Assembly (NCBI GenBank): GCA_902628195.1
Contig: CACOLY010000003.1
Span: 1 to 64,000 of the forward strand
Source of the DNA: an uncultured Pelagibacteraceae bacterium
GTDB lineage: Bacteria; Pseudomonadota; Alphaproteobacteria; Pelagibacterales; Pelagibacteraceae
Direction: 5' to 3'
Length of the DNA: 64,000 nucleotides
Numbering within the stretch: the stretch's first letter is position 1; each line of letters starts with the position of its first letter. Position numbers and translations under genes: made by a program. Under the pieces are notes generated by a model. That model was not told the DNA's origin. It made no database searches and saw nothing but the letters and a program-made list of their open reading frames with translations. Shown one piece after another: positions 10,192-19,750 of the stretch.

Positions 10192-11403
10192 TTAAACCTT
10201 TTCAAAAATCAAAGCAGCGTTAGTTCCGCCAAAACCAAAACTATTGGACATCACTGTATTTAAATTTATTTCATTCTCAGTTTTAGAGACAATTGGAAAT
10301 TTTTTAGCCTCTTCATCCATTTCTTTAATATTTGCTGAACCAGCTATAAAGTTATTTTTCATCATTATTAAACAATAAATAGCCTCATGAACTGATGCAG
10401 CACCCAGTGGATGACCTGATAGAGATTTTGTTGAACTTATTTTTGGGATATTTTCTCCAAAAGTATCTTTAACTGCATTCAATTCAGTAATATCGCCTAC
10501 AGGAGTAGATGTACCATGAGTATTTATGTAATCAATTTTATTTTTTGCTGTTGCCAAAGCCATTTTCATACATCTAACTGCTCCTTCACCAGATGGAGCT
10601 ACCATATCATACCCATCTGAAGTAGCTCCGTATCCTGTTAATTCTGCATATATTTTAGCACCTCTTGCTTTTGCGTGTTCATACTCCTCAAGAACTAAAA
10701 CTCCACCACCACCTGCAATCACGAAACCATCTCTAGTTTTGTCATAAGCTCTTGATGCAGTCTCTGGAGTATCATTGTATTTCGATGATAAAGCAGTCAT
10801 AGCGTCAAACATTGCAGTCATAGCCCAGTGAATTTCCTCACTACCACCTGCAAATACAATATGTTGTTTACCCATTTGAATTAATTCCATTGAGTTACCA
10901 ATACAGTGGCCACTTGTTGCACAAGCAGAACTCATTGTATAGTTTGTTCCTTTAATTTTAAAAGGAACTGCAAGTGTTGCTGAGGCTGTACTAGCCATTG
11001 TTCTTGGAACAATAAATGGTCCCATTAATTTTGGAGTTTTGGCTCTAGTTTTATCTGCTGCTAAGATTACATTTTCAATCGATGGACCACCAGAGCCCAT
11101 TACAATACCGGTCTTAAAATTACTTACTTCTTTTTCCTCTAAGCCTGAATCTTTAATTGCTTCTTTCATTGCAATATAGTTATAAGCTGAACCTGAACCC
11201 ATAAATCTAATTGTTTTTCTATCTATGTAATCTTCAAGTTTAATATTAGGTTTTCCATGAATATGACTTTTTAGATTATGCTCTTTATATTCTTCTGAAA
11301 AAGAAATACCCGATTTTGAATTTAATAAGGATTTATAAACTTCTTCTTGGTTATTTCCTAAACAAGAGACAATTCCTAATCCTGTTATTACTACTCTTTT
11401 CAT
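10192..11403 (-). CDS. fabB: 3-oxoacyl-[acyl-carrier-protein] synthase I
   Basis: Condensing enzyme that elongates acyl-ACP with malonyl-ACP. Pairing with fabA points to the KAS I (FabB) role in unsaturated fatty-acid synthesis. The 403 residues have the thiolase fold with nucleophile Cys ([12 protein letters not shown]) and both catalytic His residues ([11 protein letters not shown] and [12 protein letters not shown]). The start overlaps the fabA stop by 1 base, so the genes are probably translationally coupled. FabF is the alternative name, but context favours FabB. Confidence 0.93.
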   Translation of the reverse strand: MKRVVITGLGIVSCLGNNQEEVYKSLLNSKSGISFSEEYKEHNLKSHIHGKPNIKLEDYIDRKTIRFMGSGSAYNYIAMKEAIKDSGLEEKEVSNFKTGIVMGSGGPSIENVILAADKTRAKTPKLMGPFIVPRTMASTASATLAVPFKIKGTNYTMSSACATSGHCIGNSMELIQMGKQHIVFAGGSEEIHWAMTAMFDAMTALSSKYNDTPETASRAYDKTRDGFVIAGGGGVLVLEEYEHAKARGAKIYAELTGYGATSDGYDMVAPSGEGAVRCMKMALATAKNKIDYINTHGTSTPVGDITELNAVKDTFGENIPKISSTKSLSGHPLGAASVHEAIYCLIMMKNNFIAGSANIKEMDEEAKKFPIVSKTENEINLNTVMSNSFGFGGTNAALIFEKV

Positions 11404-11903
11404 TATTTGAATAATCCTACTTTTAAATTGTCAGCTGAATAAATTTTTTTTCCATCGGCTAACACAACTCCATTAGCAAGACCTACAGTTGTTCCTCCTG
11501 GTGACATAATTTTTTTCATATCAATTTCATATTTTACTAATTTTATATTTTGTAAAACCTCACCAGTAAATTTTACAGTTCCAACTCCTAAAGCCCTTCC
11601 TTTGCCTGGATTTCCTATCCAGCCTAAATAAAAACCAACTAATTGCCACATAGCATCAAGACCAAGGCATCCTGGCATTACTGGATCTTCTCTAAAGTGA
11701 CAATCGAAGAACCAAAGATCTTTTTTAATATCCAGTTCAGCTTTTACCGATCCCTTTTTAAATGCACCCTCGCTCTCATTAATTTCTGTAATTCTATCAA
11801 ACATGAGCATCGGTGGAAGGGGTAATTTTGCATTTCCTGGCCCAAATAAACCGCCTTCACCACAGTTAATTAGATCATTATAAGTATAGGAGTTTTTTTT
11901 CAT
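11403..11903 (-). CDS. fabA: 3-hydroxydecanoyl-ACP dehydratase/isomerase
   Basis: Dehydrates 3-hydroxydecanoyl-ACP and isomerises it to the cis-3 product, the branch point to unsaturated fatty acids. The 166-residue hot-dog fold carries the active-site His in [13 protein letters not shown] and the Asp in [10 protein letters not shown]. It is first in the fabA-fabB-fabI transcript and is divergent from irr across 94 bases. That order is familiar from other Alphaproteobacteria. Confidence 0.96.
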   Translation of the reverse strand: MKKNSYTYNDLINCGEGGLFGPGNAKLPLPPMLMFDRITEINESEGAFKKGSVKAELDIKKDLWFFDCHFREDPVMPGCLGLDAMWQLVGFYLGWIGNPGKGRALGVGTVKFTGEVLQNIKLVKYEIDMKKIMSPGGTTVGLANGVVLADGKKIYSADNLKVGLFK

Positions 11904-11962
11904 AAAATTTTGTACTCTTATTTACTTGATTTTGATATTATATAATATAAATTTTCGAGTAG

Positions 11963-11979
11963 TTTAGAATAATTTTAAA
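11963..11979. promoter_or_regulatory. Irr-box (ICE)-like palindrome upstream of irr
   Basis: TTTAGAATAATTTTAAA is a 7-3-7 inverted repeat with one mismatch in 14 arm positions. It resembles the alphaproteobacterial iron control element as I recall it (TTTAGAA, three bases, TTCTAAA). It lies 18 bases before the irr ATG and just downstream of a TATAAT at 11941-11946, where a bound repressor could block irr transcription. A near-copy lies upstream of katG. Confidence 0.5.
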
Positions 11980-11997
11980 TAACAATATGGTTAAATA

Positions 11998-12396
11998 ATG
12001 AAATATATTGAAAAATTAAGAAATTCTGGATTACGCCCTACTAAACAAAGACTTCAAATATGTGAAGTTCTTTTTGATACCGAAAAAACATTTCATTTCA
12101 CAATTAATGAATTAAATCAAAAAATCAAAAAACAAATAAATAGCAACATTTCATTAGCTACAATTTATAACACCGTTCACGCTTTTGAAAAAAAAGGATA
12201 TCTAAAGCAAATACCTATAAATTCAAATCAAACTTATTTCGATACAAATATTTCTCATCATCATCATTTTTATGATTTAAAGGATGAAAAATTGATTGAT
12301 TTAGACAATTCAGATGTAGGTCCTATAAATATTTTAAAAAAAATAAACGGAAAAAAAATAAAGTCAGTAGAAGTTCTAGTAAAATTAGAAGATTAA
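11998..12396 (+). CDS. irr: Iron response regulator Irr (Fur family)
   Basis: Transcription factor of the Fur superfamily. In Alphaproteobacteria, Irr senses haem status and controls iron and haem genes. The 132 residues have the winged-helix part (LRPTKQRLQICEVL and SLATIYNTVHAFEKKGYLKQ) and a dimerisation part with an SHHHHFYDL histidine cluster like the haem-related His motif of Irr. The C-terminal CxxC zinc sites of many Fur proteins are missing, which also fits Irr. The assignment is supported by its position next to fabA and ahead of katG. A plain Fur or PerR-like role cannot be excluded. Confidence 0.85.
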   Translation: MKYIEKLRNSGLRPTKQRLQICEVLFDTEKTFHFTINELNQKIKKQINSNISLATIYNTVHAFEKKGYLKQIPINSNQTYFDTNISHHHHFYDLKDEKLIDLDNSDVGPINILKKINGKKIKSVEVLVKLED

Positions 12397-12428
12397 TTTT
12401 GTATCATTTGAGCGTCATTTTATAACAA

Positions 12429-12455
12429 TTGACACTTATTTAGAATCATTATAAA
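12429..12455 (+). promoter_or_regulatory. katG promoter with embedded Irr-box-like palindrome
   Basis: A TTGACA (12429-12434) and a TATAAA (12450-12455) are spaced by 15 bases. Between them and overlapping the -10 box, 12439-12455 reads TTTAGAATCATTATAAA, a 7-3-7 palindrome with one mismatch. It is the same form as the element upstream of irr. A regulator bound here would occlude RNA polymerase. A good GGAG ribosome site (in TTGGAGAC) follows shortly before the katG ATG at 12487. Confidence 0.5.
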
Positions 12456-12486
12456 CTACATTTTTATCTATTGGAGACAAAAATAT

Positions 12487-14727
12487 ATGAGTACTGAAAA
12501 TTTTAAGAATAAATCATTCAAAGCTAATGAATTAAGCAAATGTCCATTTACTGGAAAAGGTACTCCTGCAAAATTTTCTGCAGGTAGAGGTCAAACAAAC
12601 AGAGATTTTTGGCCAAATAGTTTGAATCTTAAAATCTTAAGTCAGCACTCTAATTTAACAAATCCAATGGATAAAAAATTTAAATATTCTAAAGAATTTA
12701 AAAAATTAAATTACAAAGCTCTTAAAAAAGATTTAAAAAAATTAATGACCTCTTCTCAAGAGTGGTGGCCTGCTGATTATGGTCATTATGGACCTTTATT
12801 TATTAGGCTAGCTTGGCATGCCGCTGGAACTTATAGGACTGGGGATGGCAGAGGTGGTGCTGGAACTGGAAATCAGCGATTTGCTCCATTAAATTCTTGG
12901 CCAGATAATGTCAATCTTGATAAAGCGAGACTTCTTTTATGGCCAATAAAACAAAAATATGGAAAGAAAATTTCATGGGCTGACTTGTTTATTTTAGTTG
13001 GAAACGTTGCTCTTGACTCCATGGGCTTTAAAACTTTTGGCTTTGGAGCAGGAAGAGAAGATATTTGGGAACCTGAAGATGATATTTATTGGGGTTCAGA
13101 AAAAGAAATGTTAGATGTTAATAGATACAGTGGAAAAAGAGATTTAGAACAACCACTGGGAGCTTCGCACATGGGTTTAATTTATGTTAACCCTCAAGGT
13201 CCTGATGCTAATCCTGACCCATTATTAGCCGCTCATGATATTAGAGAGACATTTGGAAGAATGGCAATGAACGATTATGAAACTGCAGCATTAGTTGCAG
13301 GTGGTCATACATTTGGTAAATCACATGGTGCAGCACCAGAGTCTCACAAAGGCCCTGACCCTGAGGCTTCAAGAATTCAAGATCAAGCCACAGGTTGGAA
13401 TAGTAACTATAAGTCTGGAAAAGGTGTAGACACTATAAGTAGTGGTATTGAAGGTGCATGGACTCAAAATCCAATCAAGTGGGATATGGGATATTTAGAT
13501 TGTCTTTATGGACATGAATGGGAACTAACTAAAAGCCCAGCCGGTGCATATCAATGGACACCAAAGAAAAATGGTCAAGAAATCAAGATGGTTCCAGACG
13601 CTCATAATAAAAATGTTTTTCACCCTCCTATGATGCAGACCACAGATATTTCATTAAAAGTTGATCCAAGTTATGGCCCTATCACAAGGCATTTTCATGA
13701 AAATCCAAAAGAGTTTCACGATGCTTTTGCTAGAGCGTGGTTTAAATTAACTCATAGAGATATGGGACCGAGAGCCTGTTATTTAGGAAGCGATGTCCCT
13801 AAAGAAGAATTGATTTGGCAAGATCCAATTGATAAACCAAAATATAAGTTAAAATCAAAAGACATAGACATTTTAAAATCAAAAATATTAAAATCAGGCA
13901 TTTCTGTTTCTGAATTAGTATCTACTGCATGGGCTTCTGCTTCTACTTTTAGAGGTTCTGATAAAAGAGGTGGTGCTAATGGAGCAAGGATTATGTTAGA
14001 GCCACAAAAGAATTGGAAAGTAAACAATCCTGCTAAATTAGCTAAAGTTATTTCTGCTTTAAAGAAAATTAAAAAACAATTTGATGGCAAAAGTAAATCA
14101 GTTTCCATGGCTGATTTAATTGTTTTAGCCGGAGGTGTTGGAATAGAATTAGCAGCTAAAAAAGCTGGTTATAAAGTAAAAGTACCTTTTTCTCCTGGAA
14201 GAGGAGATGCAAGACAAGATCAAACAGATATTCATTCGTTTGGTTTATTAGAACCACAAGCTGATGGTTTTAGAAATTATTCAAATGGTGTAGTATCTAA
14301 TAATGTATCGACAGAAGAGAAATTGGTTGATAAAGCACAATTGATGGGTCTTTCAGCCCCAGAAATGACCGTCCTAATTGGTGGAATGAGAGTATTAGAT
14401 ACTAATTTTGACAAATCAAAAAATGGAGTTTTTACAAATAAAACTGGCGTACTTACAAATGATTATTTTAAGAATTTGTTAGACATGAATATAACTTGGA
14501 AAGAGACAGATAAATCAGAACAAATATTTGTTGGATCTAATCGAAAAACCAAAAAAGCTAAATGGAGAGGGACAAGAGTTGATTTGATTTTCGGATCAAA
14601 TTCACAACTTAGAGCTTTAGCAGAAGTTTATGCATGTGATGACTCACAAGATAAATTTATTAAAGATTTTATTTCAGCTTGGGTTAAAGTTATGAATGCA
14701 GACAGATTTGATTTAAAGTTAAACTAA
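12487..14727 (+). CDS. katG: Catalase-peroxidase
   Basis: Bifunctional haem enzyme that removes hydrogen peroxide. The full-length 746 residues contain two tandem peroxidase-like halves, the N-terminal one catalytic. The distal triad is R107, W110, H111 ([11 protein letters not shown]). The proximal haem ligand is H274 ([11 protein letters not shown]). The Tyr of GLIYVNPQG and the Met of FGRMAMND are the partners for the Met-Tyr-Trp crosslink. The 30-residue N-terminus carries the usual [13 protein letters not shown] type motif. It is transcribed behind an Irr-like site. Many SAR11 genomes are reported to lack catalase, so its presence is notable. Confidence 0.97.
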   Translation: MSTENFKNKSFKANELSKCPFTGKGTPAKFSAGRGQTNRDFWPNSLNLKILSQHSNLTNPMDKKFKYSKEFKKLNYKALKKDLKKLMTSSQEWWPADYGHYGPLFIRLAWHAAGTYRTGDGRGGAGTGNQRFAPLNSWPDNVNLDKARLLLWPIKQKYGKKISWADLFILVGNVALDSMGFKTFGFGAGREDIWEPEDDIYWGSEKEMLDVNRYSGKRDLEQPLGASHMGLIYVNPQGPDANPDPLLAAHDIRETFGRMAMNDYETAALVAGGHTFGKSHGAAPESHKGPDPEASRIQDQATGWNSNYKSGKGVDTISSGIEGAWTQNPIKWDMGYLDCLYGHEWELTKSPAGAYQWTPKKNGQEIKMVPDAHNKNVFHPPMMQTTDISLKVDPSYGPITRHFHENPKEFHDAFARAWFKLTHRDMGPRACYLGSDVPKEELIWQDPIDKPKYKLKSKDIDILKSKILKSGISVSELVSTAWASASTFRGSDKRGGANGARIMLEPQKNWKVNNPAKLAKVISALKKIKKQFDGKSKSVSMADLIVLAGGVGIELAAKKAGYKVKVPFSPGRGDARQDQTDIHSFGLLEPQADGFRNYSNGVVSNNVSTEEKLVDKAQLMGLSAPEMTVLIGGMRVLDTNFDKSKNGVFTNKTGVLTNDYFKNLLDMNITWKETDKSEQIFVGSNRKTKKAKWRGTRVDLIFGSNSQLRALAEVYACDDSQDKFIKDFISAWVKVMNADRFDLKLN

Positions 14728-14751
14728 AATATAAAAGCGGAAATTACTTAT

Positions 14752-15345
14752 ATGGCAACAACTAGTTTCGAGGACTTTTATCAAGTCCCAGATCTTAATT
14801 TTGATATCACAAAATTGAGAACTGACCTAGATAAGATACTAAAATCTAAAAAATTTGTTACACCTGGAGTTACTCATTTTGGAGCAATACCAGTAAATCA
14901 AATTCCAAATGATGAGACTTCTATTGAAGGAAACAATATTAGAGGAAGATATTGGACTATTGCAGATGAAACTGGCAAGGAAGTTTCAAGAGATGTCTCG
15001 ATTGATGAGTCTAAATATACAGAATTAGTTCCTGAGTTCAAACAAACATATTTTGAGGAAGTTTATAGAACACTAAGTAAAAAATTTAAGCTTGGAAGAG
15101 TTAGATTGCTTTTAAAAGAACCTAGATCAACACTAAGTTGGCATAAGGATCCAGAATGTAGATTGCATGTACCAATTATTACCAACAAAGGTTGTTCAAT
15201 GGTCATAGAAAATGTTGCAAAACATCTTCCTGCCGATGGTAAAGTATGGATAACAAATAATACAAAATATCACAATTTTTTTAATGGTGGTGAACAAGCA
15301 AGAGTTCATTTAGTTGCTTGTGTTTTAGAAAGTCCTTTTGATTAG
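14752..15345 (+). CDS. Putative 2-oxoglutarate/Fe(II)-dependent dioxygenase (Asp/Asn beta-hydroxylase-like)
   Basis: A 197-residue protein with the look of a cupin-fold oxygenase of the aspartyl/asparaginyl beta-hydroxylase group. WHKDPECRLHVPI supplies a His-X-Asp pair, and YHNFFNGGEQARVHLVA supplies a distal His and an Arg that could hold 2-oxoglutarate. The substrate is unknown. It follows katG by 24 bases and probably shares its transcript, which would make it part of an iron- or peroxide-linked unit (inference). It converges on the SH3b gene with a four-base stop overlap (TTAG). Confidence 0.65.
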   Translation: MATTSFEDFYQVPDLNFDITKLRTDLDKILKSKKFVTPGVTHFGAIPVNQIPNDETSIEGNNIRGRYWTIADETGKEVSRDVSIDESKYTELVPEFKQTYFEEVYRTLSKKFKLGRVRLLLKEPRSTLSWHKDPECRLHVPIITNKGCSMVIENVAKHLPADGKVWITNNTKYHNFFNGGEQARVHLVACVLESPFD

Positions 15346-15788
15346 CTTTTAAATTTACCCCAAATATTTTGGGTTTTGATCCAACCTTTAAATTTATCTG
15401 TTTTTATTTTGCACCAATTATTTTCACATTTTATTAATATTAAAACTCTACCCTTTCTAATTTTAGCTATTGGTTTAGAAAAGTTAGATGGTTTTTTAAA
15501 CAATATTTTATCTTCAAGAGGAATTAATGAATTTATTTTTTTTAATTGTGATAAATGAATCCACCCACTATTATTTTTGAAGTCAATTATTCTTCTCCAA
15601 TTTCCTTTTTTATCTATTTGTTTAATCGGTAGATTAATCTTTTTATACACATACTTTATTGGAGACTCAATGCTTGGACCATATCTTACATTTACAGTAT
15701 TTTTCTTTAATGAGAGAAAGATTTCTTCAGAAAAAGTATTAATTGGAAAAAAGAAGCAAATTATCGTTAGAAAGTATAATCTTTTCAT
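15342..15788 (-). CDS. Exported SH3b-domain protein
   Basis: A 148-residue protein with a signal peptide (residues 1-20, MKRLYFLTIICFFFPINTFS) followed by two bacterial SH3-like repeats. The first covers about residues 25-85 (VNVRYGPSIESP, WIHLSQL). The second covers about 90-148 (ILFKKPSNFSKPIAKI, WCKIKTDKFKGWIKT). Such proteins sit in the periplasm and usually touch peptidoglycan or serve as targeting modules. No enzymatic domain is seen. It lies 14 bases after the moeB/thiF-like gene on the other side and may end the dut transcript chain. Confidence 0.8.
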   Translation of the reverse strand: MKRLYFLTIICFFFPINTFSEEIFLSLKKNTVNVRYGPSIESPIKYVYKKINLPIKQIDKKGNWRRIIDFKNNSGWIHLSQLKKINSLIPLEDKILFKKPSNFSKPIAKIRKGRVLILIKCENNWCKIKTDKFKGWIKTQNIWGKFKS

Positions 15789-15802
15789 TATTAAGTAATA
15801 TC

Positions 15803-16540
15803 TTATCTCTTTTTAAATTTAATTTTTTTAAAATTAAGATTTAGTAGATCAATAATTAATATTTGATTTTTTAAGTTTTGGCCAATTTCCATTATCATTT
15901 TTAAAGCTTCATTTGCCTGAGTAGTACCAACAATTGTTGCTGTTGTTCCAAGCACTCCATCAAATTCACAATTTAAAACATCATCAGATATTTCTTTTTC
16001 TTGATAAAAATTTTTTAAGGAAGCTGTTTTTTTATTTTTAAAATCAAAGGTAAATATGTGTCCATCAAATTTACTTATAGCACCTGAGATCAATTTTTTT
16101 TTCATTTTTACACAAAAATCATTTATTAAAAATTTAGTTTTAAAATTATCAGAACCATCAATAATAATTTCATAATCTTTAAATATATTTTTAATATTGT
16201 TTTTGTTGAGCCTTGATCGGTAAGTTTTAATCTTTGTTAATGGATTTATCTCTTTAAGTTTTTGTGCAGCCACACTAACTTTTAATTTTTTAATATCTTT
16301 TGAATTAAACAAGCTTTGTCTATGAATATTAGAAAGATTAACCACATCATTATCTACCAGACCAATGGTTCCAATACCTGCTCTTACAAGATTTTCTGCA
16401 GCAGGGCAACCCAATCCTCCAACACCAACAATTAAAACCTTAGAAGACAAAATTCTTTTTTGTCCTTTAGCGCCAATATTTTTTAAAACTAATTGCCTAG
16501 AAAATCTTTCGATTTGAGATTTATCCAAACGAATTTTCAT
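15803..16540 (-). CDS. HesA/MoeB/ThiF-family adenylyltransferase
   Basis: E1-like enzyme that adenylates the C-terminal Gly-Gly of a small sulfur-carrier protein (MoaD or ThiS type). The 245 residues show the Rossmann nucleotide site (VLIVGVGGLGCPAAENLVRAG) and the family motif DNDVVNLSNIHRQSLFN. IDGSDNFKTKFLINDFC and a catalytic-Cys region around LNCEFDGVLG follow. The rhodanese tail found in some relatives is absent. It overlaps dut by 4 bases. Whether it serves thiamin or molybdopterin cannot be told from this window. Confidence 0.85.
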   Translation of the reverse strand: MKIRLDKSQIERFSRQLVLKNIGAKGQKRILSSKVLIVGVGGLGCPAAENLVRAGIGTIGLVDNDVVNLSNIHRQSLFNSKDIKKLKVSVAAQKLKEINPLTKIKTYRSRLNKNNIKNIFKDYEIIIDGSDNFKTKFLINDFCVKMKKKLISGAISKFDGHIFTFDFKNKKTASLKNFYQEKEISDDVLNCEFDGVLGTTATIVGTTQANEALKMIMEIGQNLKNQILIIDLLNLNFKKIKFKKR

Positions 16541-16974
16541 TTACCCGTCGAACCAAAACCACCTTCACCCCTGATTGACTCTGGAAGTTTGTTTGTCTCC
16601 TCTAGTTCCATTTTAATAACAGGCGTTAAAATCATTTGAGCAACTCTATCATTATTATTTATTATAAAATTTTTTTTACTGTGATTAAATAAAATAATCT
16701 TAAGCTCCCCTCTATAATCACTGTCAATAGTACCTGGAGCATTCAAAACGCTAATATTATTTTTAGCAGCTAACCCTGATCTCGGTCTAATTTGTATTTC
16801 ATATTCTTCAGGAAATACAACTGATAATCCAGTTGGAACAAGACAGGATTTACCTGGTTCTAAATTAATTGTTTTTTCTATACAAGCCATCAAATCCATA
16901 CCTGATGCTCCACTAGTTTTATAAGAAGGTAATTGTGCGGAGGAATTTAATTTTTTAATAAATACTTTAACCAT
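16537..16974 (-). CDS. dut: dUTP diphosphatase
   Basis: Hydrolyses dUTP to dUMP, keeping uracil out of DNA and feeding dTMP synthesis. The 145-residue trimeric dUTPase has all five motifs: SGASGMDLMA, PRSGLAAK, the central LNAPGTIDSDYRGEL, the fourth around NDRVAQMIL, and the C-terminal RGEGGFGSTGK that closes over the active site. It overlaps coaBC by 1 base and moeB/thiF by 4, so the run is translated as a chain. Confidence 0.96.
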   Translation of the reverse strand: MVKVFIKKLNSSAQLPSYKTSGASGMDLMACIEKTINLEPGKSCLVPTGLSVVFPEEYEIQIRPRSGLAAKNNISVLNAPGTIDSDYRGELKIILFNHSKKNFIINNNDRVAQMILTPVIKMELEETNKLPESIRGEGGFGSTGK

Positions 16975-18173
16975 TAGTTTAAATGATTAATGATTTTTTC
17001 TACTATCTCATCTGAAATTTCAGACTTAAGTTTGTAAGCAAGTTTGTCAATTTTATCATTCTTATAAAAAATTGAGACCTCATTATAATCAGAATTAAAT
17101 CCAATCTTTTTATTCATTACATCATTTGCAATTATCCAGTCACAATTTTTTTCAATTAATTTTTTATTTGCATAATCTTCTAAATTATTTGTTTCAGCTG
17201 CAAAACCAACAACAAGTTTAGGTCTTAAAGAATTATGATTAGATACATAATTAAGAATATCTACATTTTTTTCTAATTCTAAATTGAGTTTGTCTTGCTT
17301 TTTAATTTTTATTTTAGAAGTCTTTTTTATCTTATAATCACCTACAGCAGCTGAAAATATTGCAACATCAACTGGTAAATTTTTTAGTGTTGCTTGAAAC
17401 ATTTCCTCAGCAGTTTCAACCTGTATTAAATTAATATCATTTTTTATTTTTAAATTTGTAGGTCCAGATATCAAGGTTGTATCAAAACCTTTTTTCGACA
17501 AAGATTTTGCAATCTCATAACCTTGTTTTCCGCTAGATTTATTCGTAATAAATCTTACTGGATCAATATACTCATTAGTAGGCCCTGCAGTTACAATTGC
17601 TTTAAATTTGTTTTTTGGTTTAAAATTTTTAAAATAGCTTTTTAAATGATTTATTATTTCTTTGGGGTCTAACATCTTCCCCTCACCATATTCTCCACAT
17701 GCCATATCTCCAATAGTAGGACCAATAATTTTATAGTTATAAGTTTTTAGTTTAGCTATATTTTCTTTAGTAGACTGATGTTCCCACATTCTTACGTTCA
17801 TGGCAGGAGCAACAAAAATTTTTTTATTTGAAGCAAGGGCAACCGTAGAAGCTAAATCATCAGAAATTCCATTTGCGAGTTTAGATATCGTATTAGCTGT
17901 AGCAGGAGCGATTAATATAAGATCTGCCCATCTTGACAGGCTAATATGATCCATTTCTGCTTCATTTTCTAAACTAAAAAGATCTTGATAAACTTTCGAT
18001 TGTGACAGTGAGGTAATTGAAAGCGGTGTTACAAATTCGGCACCGTTTTTTGTTAGTATCGTTTTTATAGTCACACCATTTTTTTTAAAAAGTCTTATTA
18101 TTTCAAGACTTTTATATGCAGCTATCCCACCACAAATTATTAATAAAACTTTTTTATTATTCAAATTATTCAT
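16974..18173 (-). CDS. coaBC: Bifunctional phosphopantothenoylcysteine decarboxylase/synthase
   Basis: Carries out two consecutive coenzyme A steps: coupling 4'-phosphopantothenate to cysteine (CoaB) and decarboxylating the product (CoaC). The 399 residues have the N-terminal flavoprotein domain (GGIAAYKSLEIIR, the PAMNVRMWEH loop, and a Cys in GDMACGEYGEG). The C-terminal CoaB domain begins near residue 190 (AIVTAGPTNEYIDPVRFITN). It sits 8 bases after ubiB and overlaps dut by 1. Confidence 0.95.
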   Translation of the reverse strand: MNNLNNKKVLLIICGGIAAYKSLEIIRLFKKNGVTIKTILTKNGAEFVTPLSITSLSQSKVYQDLFSLENEAEMDHISLSRWADLILIAPATANTISKLANGISDDLASTVALASNKKIFVAPAMNVRMWEHQSTKENIAKLKTYNYKIIGPTIGDMACGEYGEGKMLDPKEIINHLKSYFKNFKPKNKFKAIVTAGPTNEYIDPVRFITNKSSGKQGYEIAKSLSKKGFDTTLISGPTNLKIKNDINLIQVETAEEMFQATLKNLPVDVAIFSAAVGDYKIKKTSKIKIKKQDKLNLELEKNVDILNYVSNHNSLRPKLVVGFAAETNNLEDYANKKLIEKNCDWIIANDVMNKKIGFNSDYNEVSIFYKNDKIDKLAYKLKSEISDEIVEKIINHLN

Positions 18174-18181
18174 CGTGTGAA

Positions 18182-19750
18182 TTAAAATACCAATAGACCA
18201 AAAATTACAAGGACTAATAAACCAATAATAGATTGGTTTCTAAAAGCAATCATCTCAATTTTTTTAGTATTCAAAGCTGTATATGAATTAGAATTTTGTG
18301 GAATTTGACCACTAGCTAAATACGTTAGAGCTTGATTAGCCTTATCCATAATTTCTGGAAATTCTGGTAATCTTTTAATTACTTCAGAAGTGTTTTTGAT
18401 TGTCTCATTTATTGTTGTCATTGGATCTTTTGTTTCTTTTAGCCAGTTTTCTAGAACAGGTTTTGATGTAGTCCAAATATTAGTATTTGGGTTCAGTTTT
18501 CTTGCAACACCCTCAACAACAACCATCGTTTTTTGTAACATTAACAGTTGAGGTTGGGTTTGCATATTAAATTTCTCAGTAACATCAAATAATTGTTTTA
18601 ACAATTTACCACCAGATATATCTTTTACTGCCTGACCAAAAATTGGTTCCCCTATAGATCTTAAAGCTTGAGCCAAATCATCGATTGGTACTTCTTTGGG
18701 AACTAAGCCAGCAACTAGATGAACTTCAGCAACTTTACGATAATCTCTTTGAATAAAACCAAATAATATTTCAGCTAAAAATCTCTTACTCATTTTATCA
18801 AGTCTACCCATTATTCCAAAATCAATCGGTACTATGTGTCCATTATTATCAATAAATATATTTCCCTGGTGCATGTCAGCATGAAAAAAACCATCTCTTA
18901 CAGCGTGTCTTAAAAAATTTTGAATTATATCCTCTGCAATTTTTTCTGTGTTAAAGTTTCTAATCTTAAGTTCTTCAGTTTCTCTTATTGAAATTCCTTC
19001 GACCCAATCTAAAGTCATGACATTTTCACTTGTGAAATTCCAATAAATTTGAGGAACTCTAAATCCAATATCATTTTTAGTATTTTCTGCATATTCGTTA
19101 GCTGCAGCAGCCTCGAATCTAAGATCCATTTCAAGATTAGTGATTTCTTTTAATAAAAAAACTACCTCAACTAATTTTAATCTTTTAGTTTTTTTCACAA
19201 ATGACTCAATCAAAAAAGCAAAAAGCATCATTGCACCTATTTCTTCATTAAATATTTTTTTAATATTTGGACGAAGAATTTTAATAGCTACATCTTTTAT
19301 TGTTCCATTGTCATTAATTTGAGCTTTATGTACTTGAGCTATTGAAGCAGCAGCTACTGGATCACTTAAATTTATAATAGAGTTGTAACAATCATTACCT
19401 AAATCGTTTTTAATTATTTCTTTTGCTTCCAGTAAAGAAAATGGAGGTAATTTATCTTGAAGAGTTTCAAGTTTTTTTGAAAGTTCTTCTCCAATAATAT
19501 CTGGTCTTGTAGCCAAAAATTGTCCAAGTTTTATAAAAGTTGTTCCCATTGACTCTAAAGTTTTGGATAATTTTTCACCCTCATTTATTGAGTTTTCTTT
19601 TTGTTTTTTTGGGCTAAATGAAAATGATAGAATTCTAAATATAATTTTAATTATCAAAGGAGGTTCTTGAAATTTTGATGCGATATCTAATATATCAGAT
19701 TTTGCGATTTTTCTTCCAAGCTTAAAAAGAGTAATTAATTTTTTTATCAT
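18182..19750 (-). CDS. ubiB: Ubiquinone biosynthesis kinase-like protein UbiB
   Basis: Atypical ABC1/ADCK-family protein kinase-like ATPase needed for ubiquinone synthesis. It carries the family motif around KLGQFLATRPDI (KxGQ), the Ala-rich loop VAAASIAQVHKA and the catalytic FFHADMHQGNIFI and IDFGIMG segments. A C-terminal membrane helix is seen. I choose the ATG at 19750 because it overlaps the ubiE stop (TAATG) and has a GGAAG site six bases upstream. A GTG at 19762 would add four residues. Confidence 0.93.
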   Translation of the reverse strand: MIKKLITLFKLGRKIAKSDILDIASKFQEPPLIIKIIFRILSFSFSPKKQKENSINEGEKLSKTLESMGTTFIKLGQFLATRPDIIGEELSKKLETLQDKLPPFSLLEAKEIIKNDLGNDCYNSIINLSDPVAAASIAQVHKAQINDNGTIKDVAIKILRPNIKKIFNEEIGAMMLFAFLIESFVKKTKRLKLVEVVFLLKEITNLEMDLRFEAAAANEYAENTKNDIGFRVPQIYWNFTSENVMTLDWVEGISIRETEELKIRNFNTEKIAEDIIQNFLRHAVRDGFFHADMHQGNIFIDNNGHIVPIDFGIMGRLDKMSKRFLAEILFGFIQRDYRKVAEVHLVAGLVPKEVPIDDLAQALRSIGEPIFGQAVKDISGGKLLKQLFDVTEKFNMQTQPQLLMLQKTMVVVEGVARKLNPNTNIWTTSKPVLENWLKETKDPMTTINETIKNTSEVIKRLPEFPEIMDKANQALTYLASGQIPQNSNSYTALNTKKIEMIAFRNQSIIGLLVLVIFGLLVF

